A stretch of 64,000 bases of DNA, taken from the NCBI GenBank assembly GCA_030765055.1, contig CM060958.1, forward strand, positions 113,754,972-113,818,971. Reading direction: 5' to 3'. The stretch comes from Mantis religiosa. Its lineage: Eukaryota; Arthropoda; Insecta; Mantodea; Mantidae. Position numbers and translations under genes: made by a program. Within the stretch, counting starts at the first letter, position 1. Each line of letters begins with the position of its first letter. Below are positions 1-9,709 of the stretch, piece by piece. The notes under the pieces are model-generated. The model ran no database searches and was not told the origin of the DNA. It saw only the letters and a list, made by a program, of their open reading frames with translations.

Positions 1-287
1 GATGGTAGGAATCGAACCTGCAACCCTTTGAATTATTGGCCACCACCCTAACCATTCGGCTAATAGATGGCTTGCTAGACCTTTGGTAAAGAATTTCTCT
101 TATAGCGCTAGAGTATTGTTGGAATAAAAACTGAATCTTTAATTGAATAGAGAAAAAACTTGAAGAGATTCGAACCCAGGACCTTTTCGTGACAGTCGGT
201 CACGGTAACCATTGCACTACAAGCGTTGTTGCCGTTATATGTTTTGATCTGATATTTATCGTCTGTTTTAGAAGGACTATAAAGATG

Positions 288-305
288 AAAAATCTATTTT
301 TAGAT
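288..305 (-). terminator. T5 run plus small hairpin after A-half: likely Pol III terminator
   Basis: Just past the A-half body the minus strand reads ATCTA, AAAA, TAGAT and then Ts, forming a 5-bp AT-only hairpin whose 3' arm merges with a T5 run (288-292). The T run alone could end Pol III transcription. The hairpin uses bases that would be the 3' acceptor strand of a real tRNA. Units with AAATTTATTTTTAG (near 34998, 36810 and 50386) weaken the hairpin but keep a T run. Confidence 0.6.
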
Positions 306-309
306 GGTA

Positions 310-320
310 GGAATCGAACC
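310..320 (-). promoter_or_regulatory. B box of A-half (Pol III internal promoter)
   Basis: On the minus strand this reads GGTTCGATTCC, a perfect fit to the TFIIIC-binding B-box consensus GGTTCGANNCC. It lies 33 nt downstream of the A box, inside the normal tRNA-gene range. Many units, including nearly all type II, have GGCTCGATTCC, which replaces the invariant T54. Confidence 0.8.
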
Positions 321-353
321 TGCAACCCTTTGAATTATTGGCCACCACCCTAA

Positions 354-364
354 CCATTCGGCTA
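354..364 (-). promoter_or_regulatory. A box of A-half (Pol III internal promoter)
   Basis: On the minus strand this reads TAGCCGAATGG. It fits the Pol III A-box consensus TRGCNNARYNGG with the usual one-base flexibility before GG. Most type I units keep it; in type II units it becomes TAATCGAATGG, losing the conserved GC. Confidence 0.75.
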
Positions 365-371
365 ATAGATG

Positions 372-454
372 GCTTGCTAGACCATTGGTAAAGTATTTCT
401 CTTATAGCGCTAGAGTATTGTTGGAATAAAAACTGAATCTTTAATTGAATAGAG
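372..454. other. Spacer between B-half terminator and A-half start (representative)
   Basis: This AT-rich spacer holds the palindrome TAGCGCTA and no promoter, ORF or RNA element that I recognise. Type I and II differ here by GAGTATTG against GACTATTG and by AAGTATT against AACTATT. The other spacer (529-599) is equally AT-rich and contains TATAT and GTTG repeats next to the B-half 5' end. Every unit has the same pair of spacers. Confidence 0.7.
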
Positions 455-460
455 AAAAAA
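455..460 (-). terminator. T6 run after B-half: likely Pol III terminator
   Basis: The minus strand has six Ts here, overlapping the last three bases of the B-half acceptor strand. Runs of four or more Ts stop RNA polymerase III. Nearly every unit keeps T6. A T5 version occurs near 3775, 41807, 47830, 55971, 56267 and 62600, and the run is broken near 59281. Confidence 0.72.
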
Positions 461-467
461 CTTGAAG

Positions 468-478
468 AGATTCGAACC
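468..478 (-). promoter_or_regulatory. B box of B-half (Pol III internal promoter)
   Basis: On the minus strand this reads GGTTCGAATCT, matching the B-box consensus except at the last base. The core GTTCGAATC is kept in most units. Exceptions are units with GATTCAAACC (near 8315, 35175 and 36987) and GATTCGACCCC (near 33969 and 35781). Confidence 0.78.
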
Positions 479-489
479 CAGGACCTTTT

Positions 490-506
490 CGTGACAGTCG
501 GTCACG
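490..506 (-). other. Conserved 5-bp hairpin with 7-nt loop inside B-half
   Basis: CGTGA (490-494) and TCACG (502-506) pair around a 7-nt loop. Size and shape match a tRNA anticodon arm, but the hairpin spans B-half bases 23-39, so it sits four bases too early and takes the 3' D-stem bases. Type II units keep the stem with another loop (791-807). Other units carry CGCGA/TCGCG (47863-47879 and 59313-59329) or CGAGA/TCTCG (54493-54507). Some units break it with one or two mismatches, for example the GGTCCCGG and GTCACAGTCGG forms. Confidence 0.7.
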
Positions 507-510
507 GTAA

Positions 511-521
511 CCATTGCGCTA
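511..521 (-). promoter_or_regulatory. A box of B-half (Pol III internal promoter)
   Basis: On the minus strand this reads TAGCGCAATGG, matching TRGCNNARYNGG with the same one-base flexibility. It is almost invariant through the window in both unit types. Confidence 0.78.
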
Positions 522-604
522 CAAGCGTTGTTGCCGATATATGTTTTGATCTGATATTTATCGTCTGTTTTAGAGGGACCATAAAGATGAAAAATCTATT
601 TTTA

Positions 605-905
605 GATGGTAGGAATCGAACCTGCAACCCTTTGAATTATTGGCCATCACCCTAACCATTCGATTATAGATGGTTTGCTAGACCATTGGTAAACTATTTC
701 TCTTATAGCGCTAGACTATTGTTGGAATAAAAACTGTATGTTTAATTGAATAGAGAAAAAACTTGACGAGATTCGAACCCAGGACCTTGTCGTGACAATC
801 GCTCACGGTAACCATTGCGCTACAAGCGTTGTTGCCAATATATGTTTTGATATGATATTTATCGTCTGTTTTAGAAGGACTATAAAGATGAAAAATCTAT
901 TTTTA
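605..905 (-). repeat. Representative type II unit (301 bp)
   Basis: Type II units share a linked set of differences from type I: GGCCATCACC, ATTCGATTATAGATGG (one base shorter), GGTAAACTA, GCTAGACTATTG, GAATGTT(T/A)AATTG, TTGACGAG or TTGATGAG, TTGTCGTGACAATCGCTCACGG, and usually TTTTGATATGAT. Most copies also have GAATCGAGCC, though this first copy has GAATCGAACC. The next unit (906-1206) is also type II, and others follow near 1811, 2114, 5130 and 6345. From about 9 to 17.5 kb there is one every third unit. The linked set marks an old split in the family kept apart by its position in the higher-order repeat. Confidence 0.93.
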
Positions 906-3900
906 GATGGTAGGAATCGAGCCTGCAACCCTTTGAATTATTGGCCATCACCCTAACCATTCGATTATAGATGGCTTGCTAGACCATTGGTAAACTATTT
1001 CTCTTATAGCGCTAGACTATTGTTGGAATAAAAACTGAATGTTTAATTGAATAGAGAAAAAACTTGACGAGATTCGAACCCAGAACCTTGTCGTGACAAT
1101 CGCTCACGGTAACCATTGCGCTACAAGCGTTGTTGCCGATATATGTTTTGATATGATATTTATCGTCTGTTTTAGAAGGACTATAAAGATGAAAAATCTA
1201 TTTTTACATGGTAGGAATCGAACCTGCAACCCTTTGAATTATTGGCCACCACCCTCACCATTCGGCTAATAGATGGCTTGCTAGACCATTGGTAAAGTAT
1301 TTCTCATATTGCGCTAGAGTATTGTTGGAATAAAAACTGAGTCTTTAATTGAATAGAGAAAAAACTTGAAGAGATTCGAACCCAGGACCTTTTCGTGACA
1401 GTCGGTCGCGGTAACCATTGCGCTACAAGCGTTGTTGCCGATATATGTTTTGATCTGACATTTATCGTCTGTTTTAGAAGGACTATAAAGATGAAAAATC
1501 TATTTTTAGATGGTAGGAATCGAACCTGCAACCCTTTGAATTATTGGCCACCACCCTAACCATTCGGCTAATTGATGGCTTGCTAGACCATTGGTAAAGT
1601 ATTTCTCTTATAGCGCTAGAGTATTGTTGCAATAAAAACTGAATCTTTAATTGAATAGAGAAAAAACTTGAAGAGATTCGAACCCAGGACCTTTTCATGA
1701 CAGTCGGTCACGGTAACCATTGCGCTACAAGCGTTGTTGCCGATATATGTTTTGATCTGATATTTATCGTCTGTTTTAGAACGACTATAAAGATGAAAAA
1801 TCTATTTTTAGATGGTAGGAATCGAGCCTGCAACCCTTTGAATTATTGGCCATCACCCTAACCATTCGATTATAGATGGCTTGCTAGACCATTGGTAAAC
1901 TATTTCTCTTATAGCGCTAGACTATTGTTGGAATAAAAACTGAATGTTAAATTGAATAGAGAAAAAACTTGATGAGATTCGAACCCAGGACCTTGTCGTG
2001 ACAATCGCTCACGGTAACCATTGCGCTACAAGCGTTGTTGCCGATATATGTTTTGATCTGATATTTATCGTCTGTTTTAGAGGGACCATAAAGATGAAAA
2101 ATCTATTTTTAGATGGTAGGAATCGAGCCTGCAACCCTTTGAATTATTGGCCATCACCCTAACCATTCGATTATAGATGGCTTGCTAGACCATTGGTAAA
2201 CTATTTCTCTTATAGCGCTAGACTATTGTTGGAATAAAAACTGAATGTTTAATTGAATAGAGAAAAAACTTGACGAGATTCGAACCCAGGACCTTGTCGT
2301 GACAATCGCTCACGGTAACCATTGCGCTACAAGCGTTGTTGCCGATATATGTTTTGATATGATATTTATCGTCTGTTTTAGAAGGACTATAAAGATGAAA
2401 AATCTATTTTTAGATGGTAGGAATCGAACCTGCAACCCTTTGAATTATTGGCCACCACCCTAACCATTCGGCTAATAGATAGCTTGTTAGACCATTGGTA
2501 AAGTATTTCTCTTATAGCGCTAGAGTATTGTTGGAATAAAAACTGAGCCTTTAATTGAATAGAGAAAAAGCTTGAAGAGATTCGAACCCAGGACCTTTTC
2601 GTGACAGTCGGTCACGGTAACCATTGCGATACAAGCGTTGTTGCTGATATATGTTTTGATCTGATATTTATCGTCTGTTTTAGAAGGACTATAAAGATGA
2701 AAAATCTATTTTTAGATGGTAGGAATCGAACCTGCAACCCTTTGAATTATTGGCCACCACCCTAACCATTCGGCTAATAGATGGCTTGCTAGACCTTTGG
2801 TAAAGTATTTCTCTTATAGCGCTAGAGTATTGTTGGAATAAAAACTGAATCTTTAATTGAATAGAGAAAAAACTTGAAGAGATTCGAACCCAGCACCTTT
2901 TCGTGACAGTCGGTCACGGTAACCATTGCGCTACAAGCGTTGTTGCCGATATATGTTTTGATCTGATATTTATTGTCTGTTTTAGAAGGACTATAAAGAT
3001 GAAAAATCTATTTTTAGATGGTGGGAATCGAACCTGCAACCCTTTGAATTGTTGGCCACCACCCTAACCATTCGGCTAATAGATGGCTTGCTAGACCATT
3101 GGTAAAGTATTTCTCTTATAGCGCTAGAGTATTGTTGGAATAAAAACTGAGTCTTTAATTGAATAGAGAAAAAACTTGAAGAGATTCGAACCCAGGACCT
3201 TTTCGTCACAGTCGGTCACGGTAACCATTGCGCTACAAGCGTTGTTGCTGATATATGTTTTGATCTGATATTTATCGTCTGTTTTAGAAGGACTATAAAG
3301 ATGAAAAATCTATTTTTAGATGGTAGGAATCGAACCTGCAACCCTTTGAATTATTGGCCACCACCCTAACCATTCGGCTAATAGATGGCTTGCTAGACCA
3401 TTGGTAAAGTATTTCTCTTAATGCGCTAGAGTATTGTTGGAATAAAAACTGAGTCTTTAATTGAATAGAGAAAAAAATTGAAGAGATTCGAACCCAGGAC
3501 CTTTTCGTGACAGTCGGTCGCGGTAACCATTGCGCTACAAGCGTTGTTGCCGATATATGTTTTGATCTGATATTTATCGTCGGTTTTAGAAGGACTATAA
3601 AGATGAAAAATCTATTTTTAGATGGTGGGAATCGAACCTGCAACCCTTTGAATTATTGGCCACCACCCTAACCATTCGGCTAATAGATGGCTTGCTAGAC
3701 CATTGGTAAAGTATTTCTCTTATAGCGCTAGAGTACTGTTGGAATAAAAAGTGAATCCTTAATTGAATAGAGGAAAACTTGAACAGATTCGAACCCAGGA
3801 CCTTTTCGCGAGAGTCGGTAACGGTAACCATTGCGCTACAACCGTTGTTGCCGATATATGTTTTGATCTGATATTTATCGTCTGTTTTAGAAGGACTATA

Positions 3901-6900
3901 AGGATGAAAAATATATTTTTAGATGGTAGGAATCGAACCTGCAAACCTTTGAATTATTGGCCACCACCCTAACCATTCGGCTAATAGATGGCTTGCTAGA
4001 CCATTGGTAAAGTATTTCTCTTATAGCGCTAGAGTATTGTTGGAATAAAAACTGAGTCTTTAATTGAATAGAGAAAAAACTTGAAGAGATTCGAACCCAG
4101 GACCTTTTCGTGACAGTCGGTCACGGCAACCATTGCGCTACAAGCGTTGTTGCTGATATATGTTTTGATCTGATATTTATCGTCTGTTTTAGAAGGACTA
4201 TAAAGATGAAAAATCTATTTTTAGATGGTAGGAATCGAACCTGCAACCCTTTGAATTATTGGCCACCACTCTAACCATTCGGCTAATAGATGGCTTGCTA
4301 GACCATTGGTAAAGTATTTCTCTTATAGCGCTAGAGTATTGTTGGAATAAAAACTGAGTCTTTAATTGAATAGAGAAAAAACTTGAAGAGATTCGAACCC
4401 AGGACCTTTTCGTGACAGTCGGTCACGGTAACCATTGCGCTACAAGCGCTGTTGCTGATATATGTTTTGATCTGATATTTATCGTCTGTTTTAGAAGGAC
4501 TATAAAGATGAAAAATCTATTTTTAGATGGTAGGAATCGAACCTGCAACCCTTTGAATTATTGGCCACCACCCTAACCATTCGGCTAATAGATGGCTTGC
4601 TAGACCTTTGGTAAAGTATTTCTCTTATAGCGCTAGAGTATTGTTGGAATAAAAACTGAATCTTTAATTGAATAGAGAAAAAACTTGAAGAGATTCGAAC
4701 CCAGGACCTTTTCGTGACAGTCGGTCACGGTAACCATTGCGCTACAAGCGTTGTTGCCGTTATATGTTTTGATCTGATATTTATCGTCTGTTTTAGAAGG
4801 ACTATAAAGATGAAAAATCTATTTTTAGATGGTAGGAATCGAACCTGCAACCCTTTGAATTATTGGCCACCACCCTAACCATTCGGCTAATAGATGGCTT
4901 GCTAGACCATTGGTAAAGTATTTCTCTTATAGCGCTAGAGTATTGTTGGAATAAAAACTGAATCTTTAATTGAATAGAGAAAAAACTTGAAGAGATTCGA
5001 ACCCAGGACCTTTTCGTGACAGTCGGTCACGGTAACCATTGCGCTACAAGCGTTGTTGCCGATATATGTTTTGATCTGATATTTATCGTCTGTTTTAGAG
5101 GGACCATAAAGATGAAAAATCTATTTTTAGATGGTAGGAATCGAACCTGCAACCCTTTGAATTATTGGCCATCACCCTAACCATTCGATTATAGATGGCT
5201 TGCTAGACCATTGGTAAACTATTTCTCTTATAGCGCTAGACTATTGTTGGAATAAAAACTGTATGTTTAATTGAATAGAGAAAAAACTTGACGAGATTCG
5301 AACCCAGGACCTTGTCGTGACAATCGCTCACGGTAACCATTGCGCTACAAGCGTTGTTGCCAATATATGTTTTGATATGATATTTATCGTCTGTTTTAGA
5401 AGGACTATAAAGATGAAAAATCTATTTTTAGATGGTAGGAATCGAACCTGCAACCCTTTGAATTATTGGCCACCACCCTAACCATTCGGCTAATAGATAG
5501 CTTGTTAGACCGTTGGTAAAGTATTTCTCTTATAGCGCTAGGGTATTGTTGGAATAAAAACTGAATCTTTAATTGAATAGAGAAAAAACTTGAAGAGATT
5601 CGAACCCAGGACCTTTTCGTCACAGTCGGTCGCGGTAACCATTGCGCTACAAGCGTTGTTGCCGATATATGTTTTGATCTGATATTTATCGTCTGTTTTA
5701 GAAGGACTATAAAGATGAAAAATCTATTTTTAGATGGTGGGAATCGAACCTGCAACCCTTTGAATTATTGGCCACCACCCTAAACATTCGGCTAATAGAT
5801 GGCTTGCTATATCTTTGGTAAAGTATTTCTCTTATAGCGCTAGAGTATTGTTGGAATAAAAACTGAATCTTTAATTGAATAGAGAAAAAACTTGAAGAGA
5901 TTCGAACCCAGGACCTTTTCGTCACAGTCGGTCACGGTAACCATTGCGCTACAAGCGTTGTTGCCGATATATGTTTTGATCTGATATTTATCGTCTGTTT
6001 TAGAAGGACTATAAAGATGAAAAATCTATTTTTAGATGGTAGGAATCGAGCCTGCAACCCTTTGAATTATTGGCCACCACCCTAACCATTTGGCTAATAG
6101 ATGGCTTGCTAGACCATTGGTAAAGTATTTCTCTTATAGCGCTAGAGTATTGTTGGAATAAAAACTGAATCTTTAATTGAATAGAGAAAAAACTTGAAGA
6201 GATTCGAACCCAGGACCTTTTCGTGACAGTCGGTCACGGTAACCATTGCGCTACAAGCGTTGTTGCCGATATATGTTTTGATCTGATATTTATCGTCTGT
6301 TTTAGAAGGACCATAAAGATGAAAAATCTATTTTTAGATGGTAGGAATCGAGCCTGCAACCCTTTGAATTATTGGCCATCACCCTAACCATTCGATTATA
6401 GATGGCTTGCTAGACCATTGGTAAACTATTTCTCTTATAGCGCTAGACTATTGTTGGAATAAAAACTGAATGTTAAATTGAATAGAGAAAAAACTTGATG
6501 AGATTCGAACCCAGGACCTTGTCGTGACAATCGCTCACGGTAACCATTGCGCTACAAGCGTTGTTGCCGATACATGTTTTGATATGATATTTATCGTCTG
6601 TTTTAGAAGGACTATAAAGATGAAAAATCTATTTTTAGATGGTAGGAATCGAACCTGCAACCCTTTGAATTATTGGCCACCACCCTAACCATTCGGCTAA
6701 TAGATTGCTTGTTAGACCATTGGTAAAGTATTTGTCTTATAGCGCTAGGGTATTGTTGGAATAAAAACTGAATCTTTAATTGAATAGAGAAAAAACTTGA
6801 AGAGATTCGAACACAGGACCTTTTCGTGACAGTCGGTCCCGGTAACCATTGCGCTACAAGCGTTGTTGCTGATATATGTTTTGATCTGATATTTATCGTC

Positions 6901-9709
6901 TGTTTTAGAAGGACTATGAAGATGAAAAATCTATTTTTAGATGGTAGGAATCGAACCTGCAACCCTTTGAATTATTGGCAACCACCCTAACCATTCGGCT
7001 AATAGATGGCTTGTTAGACCATTGGTAAAGTATTTCTCTTATAGCGCTAGAGTATTCTTGGAATAAAAACTGAATCTTTAATTGAATAGAGAAAAAACTT
7101 GAAGAGATTCGAACTCAGGACCTTTTCGTGACAATCGGTCACGGTAACCATTGCGCTACAAGCGTTGTTGCCGATATATGTTTTGATCTGATATTTATCG
7201 TCTGTTTTAGAGGGACCATAAAGATGAAAAATCTATTTTTAGATGGTAGGAATCGAGCCTGCAACCCTTTGAATTATTGGCCATCACCCTAACCATTCGA
7301 TTATAGATGGCTTGCTAGACCATTGGTAAACTACTTCTCTTATAGCGCTAGACTATTGTTGGAATAAAAACTGAATGTTTAATTGAATAGGGAAAAAACT
7401 TGACGAGATTCGAACCCAGGACCTTGTCGTGACAATCGCTCACGGTAACCATTGCGCTACAAGCGTTGTTGCCGATATATGTTTTGATATGATATTTATC
7501 GTCTGTTTTAGAAGGACTATAAAGATGAAAAATCTATTTTTAGATGGTAGGAATCGAACCTGCAACCCTTTGAATTATTGGCCACCACCCTAACCATTCG
7601 GCTAATAGATAGCTTGTTAGACCATTGGTAAAGTATTTCTCTTATAGCGCTAGGGTATTGTTGGAATAAAAACTGAATGTTTAATTGGATAGAGAAAAAA
7701 CTTGAAGAGATTCGAACCCAGGACCTTTTCGTGACAGTCGGTCGCGGTAACCATTGCGCTACAAGCGTTGTTGCCGATATATGTTTTGATCTGATATTTA
7801 TCGTCTGTTTTAGAAGGACTATAAAGATGAAAAATCTATTTTTAGATGGTGGGAATCGAACCTGCAACCCTTTGAATTATTGGCCACCACCCTAACCATT
7901 CGGCTAATAGATGGCTTGCTATATCTTTGGTAAAGTATTTCTCTTATAGCGCTAGAGTATTGTTGGAATAAAAACTGAATCTTTAATTGAATAGAGAAAA
8001 AACTTGAAGAGATTCGAACCCAGGACCTTTTCGTGACAGTCGGTCACGGTAACCATTGCGCTACAAGCGTTGTTGCCGATATATGTTTTGATCTGATATT
8101 TATCGTCTGTTTTAGAAGGACTATAAAGATGAAAAATCTATTTTTAGATGGTAGGAATCGAGCCTGCAACCCTTTGAATTATTGGCCACCACCCTAACCA
8201 TTCGGCTAATAGATGGCTTGCTAGACCATTGGTAAAGTATTTCTCTTATAGCGCTAGAGTATTGTTGGAATAAAAACTGAGTCTTTAATTGAATAGAGAA
8301 AAAACTTGAAGAGATTCAAACCCAGGACCCTTTCGTGACAGTCGGTCACGGTCACCATTGCGCTACAAGCGTTGTTGCTGATATATGTTTTGATCTGATA
8401 TTTATCGTCTGTTTTAGAAGGACTATAAAGATGAAAAATCTATTTTTAGATGGTAGGAATCGAACCTGCAACCCTTTGAATTATTGGCCACCACCCTAAC
8501 CATTCGGCTAATAGATGGCTTGCTAGACCATTGGTAAAGTATTTCTCTTATAGCGCTAGAGTATTGTTGGAATAAAAACTGAATCTTTAATTGAATAGAG
8601 AAAAAACTTGAAGAGATTCGAACCCAGGAACTTTTCGTCACAGTCGGTCACGGTAACCATTGCGCTACAAGCGTTGTTGCTGATATATGTTTTGATCTGA
8701 TATTTATCGTCTGTTTTAGAAGGACTATAAAGATGAAAAATCTATTTTTAGATGGTAGGAATCGAGCCTGCAACCCTTTGAATTATTGGCCACCACCCTA
8801 ACCATTCGGCTAATTGATGGCTTGCTAGACCATTGGTAAATGTATTTCTCTTATAGCGCTACAGTATTCTTGGAATAAAAACTGAATCTTTAATTGAATA
8901 GAGAAAAAACTTGAAGAGATTCGAACCCAGGACCTTTTCATGACAGTCGGTCACGGTAACCATTGCGCTACAAGCGTTGTTGCCGATATATGTTTTGATC
9001 TGATATTTATCGTCTGTTTTAGAACGACTATAAAGATGAAAAATCTATTTTTAGATGGTAGGAATCGAGCCTGCAACCCTTTGAATTATTGGCCATCACC
9101 CTAACCATTCGATTATAGATGGCTTGCTAGACCATTGGTAAACTATTTCTCTTATAGCGCTAGACTATTGTTGGAATAAAAACTGAATGTTAAATTGAAT
9201 AGAGAAAAAACTTGATGAGATTCGAACCCAGGACCTTGTCGTGACAATCGCTCACGGTAACCATTGCGCTACAAGCGTTGTTGCCGATACATGTTTTGAT
9301 ATGATATTTATCGTCTGTTTTAGAAGGACTATAAAGATGAAAAATCTATTTTTAGATGGTAGGAATCGAACCTGCAACCCTTTGAATTATTGGCCACCAC
9401 CCTAACCATTCGGCTAATAGATAGCTTGTTAGACCATTGGTAAAGTATTTCTCTTATAGCGCTAGGGTATTGTTGGAATAAAAACTGAATCTTTAATTGA
9501 ATAGAGAAAAAACTTGAAGAGATTCGAACACAGGACCTTTTCGTGACAGTCGGTCCCGGTAACCATTGCGCTACAAGCGTTGTTGCTGATATATGTTTTG
9601 ATCTGATATTTATCGTCTGTTTTAGAAGGACTATGAAGATGAAAAATCTATTTTTAGATGGTAGGAATCGAACCTGCAACCCTTTGAATTATTGGCAACC
9701 ACCCTAACC

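Larger units (their letters stand above)
300..371 (-). pseudogene. A-half tRNA-like pseudogene (representative copy)
   Basis: Read on the minus strand this 72-nt body lines up base for base with canonical tRNA numbering. It has A14, G18, G19 and A21 in the D loop, a D stem GCC/GGT with a G-U pair, and a T arm of GCAGG, loop TTCGATT, CCTAC (four of five pairs). The two acceptor strands do not pair: both flanks carry the same CATCTA word instead of complements. The anticodon stem (GTGGC against TCAAA) has only two pairs and residue 33 is A, not U, so no anticodon can be trusted. I assign no amino acid. A copy recurs in every unit, about 212 in the window, including type II copies with a decayed A box. 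It is a pseudogene by structure; it may still be transcribed. Confidence 0.85.
458..528 (-). pseudogene. B-half tRNA-like pseudogene (representative copy)
   Basis: Read on the minus strand this 71-nt body has acceptor strands ACGCTTG and CAAGTTT, which give four Watson-Crick pairs next to the body, one G-U, one mismatch and an outer A-U. T8, A9, A14, G18, G19 and A21 are all present. The D stem is GCG/CGT. The T arm is CTGGG, loop TTCGAAT, CTCTT, with three inner pairs including one G-U and two outer mismatches. The anticodon-arm segment is 16 nt instead of 17 and does not fold in the normal register. In that register the loop would be CTGTCAC, which looks like anticodon GUC, but the stem (ACCGA/GAAA) does not pair, so I make no isotype call. 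The same body recurs in every unit with small changes. The shared D arm and overall layout suggest A-half and B-half descend from tRNA genes, possibly one ancestral tRNA unit that doubled. Confidence 0.85.
303..604 (-). repeat. Representative type I unit (302 bp)
   Basis: This is a typical unit of the commonest type. Read on the plus strand it holds, in order: the complement of the A-half tRNA-like body, an AT-rich spacer with the 8-bp palindrome TAGCGCTA, an A6 run, the complement of the B-half tRNA-like body, and a second AT-rich spacer ending in the A5 run. Type I diagnostic positions are GGCCACCACC, ATTCGGCTAATAGATGG, GCTAGAGTATTG and TTTTCGTGACAGTCGGTCACGG. Other type I units differ by a few substitutions; common ones are GCTTGTTAGACC, AGGGTATTG and GGTCGCGG or GGTCCCGG in the hairpin. 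Confidence 0.95.

Noticed and set aside
288..305. Bacterial intrinsic terminator
   Set aside because: The stem is only AT pairs and too weak for a typical rho-independent terminator. A satellite of this size points to a eukaryote, where the T run is better read as a Pol III stop.
355..372. CENP-B box
   Set aside because: ATTCGGCTAATAGATGG matches the first part of the CENP-B box consensus (NTTCGNNNNANN) but has GATG where CGGG is required.
458..528. Functional tRNA gene, possibly Asp from the GTC triplet in B-half
   Set aside because: The anticodon stem does not pair in the canonical register, the segment is one base short, and the T stem has two mismatches. Type II units change the triplet. 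I treat it as tRNA-derived but not functional.
3293..3643. Recurrent minus-strand ORF of 116 codons, repeated dozens of times (for example 3293-3643, 5405-5755, 7517-7867)
   Set aside because: The frame exists because one unit happens to lack stops in that phase and 302 is not a multiple of three, so it wraps into the next unit. It runs through both tRNA-like bodies, is broken by frequent single-base indels and substitutions, and shows no domain or start signal. Its repetition reflects the satellite, not protein conservation.
7677..7895. Plus-strand ORFs of 61-72 codons recurring with the units
   Set aside because: They are the opposite strand of the same tRNA-like bodies and appear only where a G-to-A change makes or removes a stop or start. 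No coding evidence.
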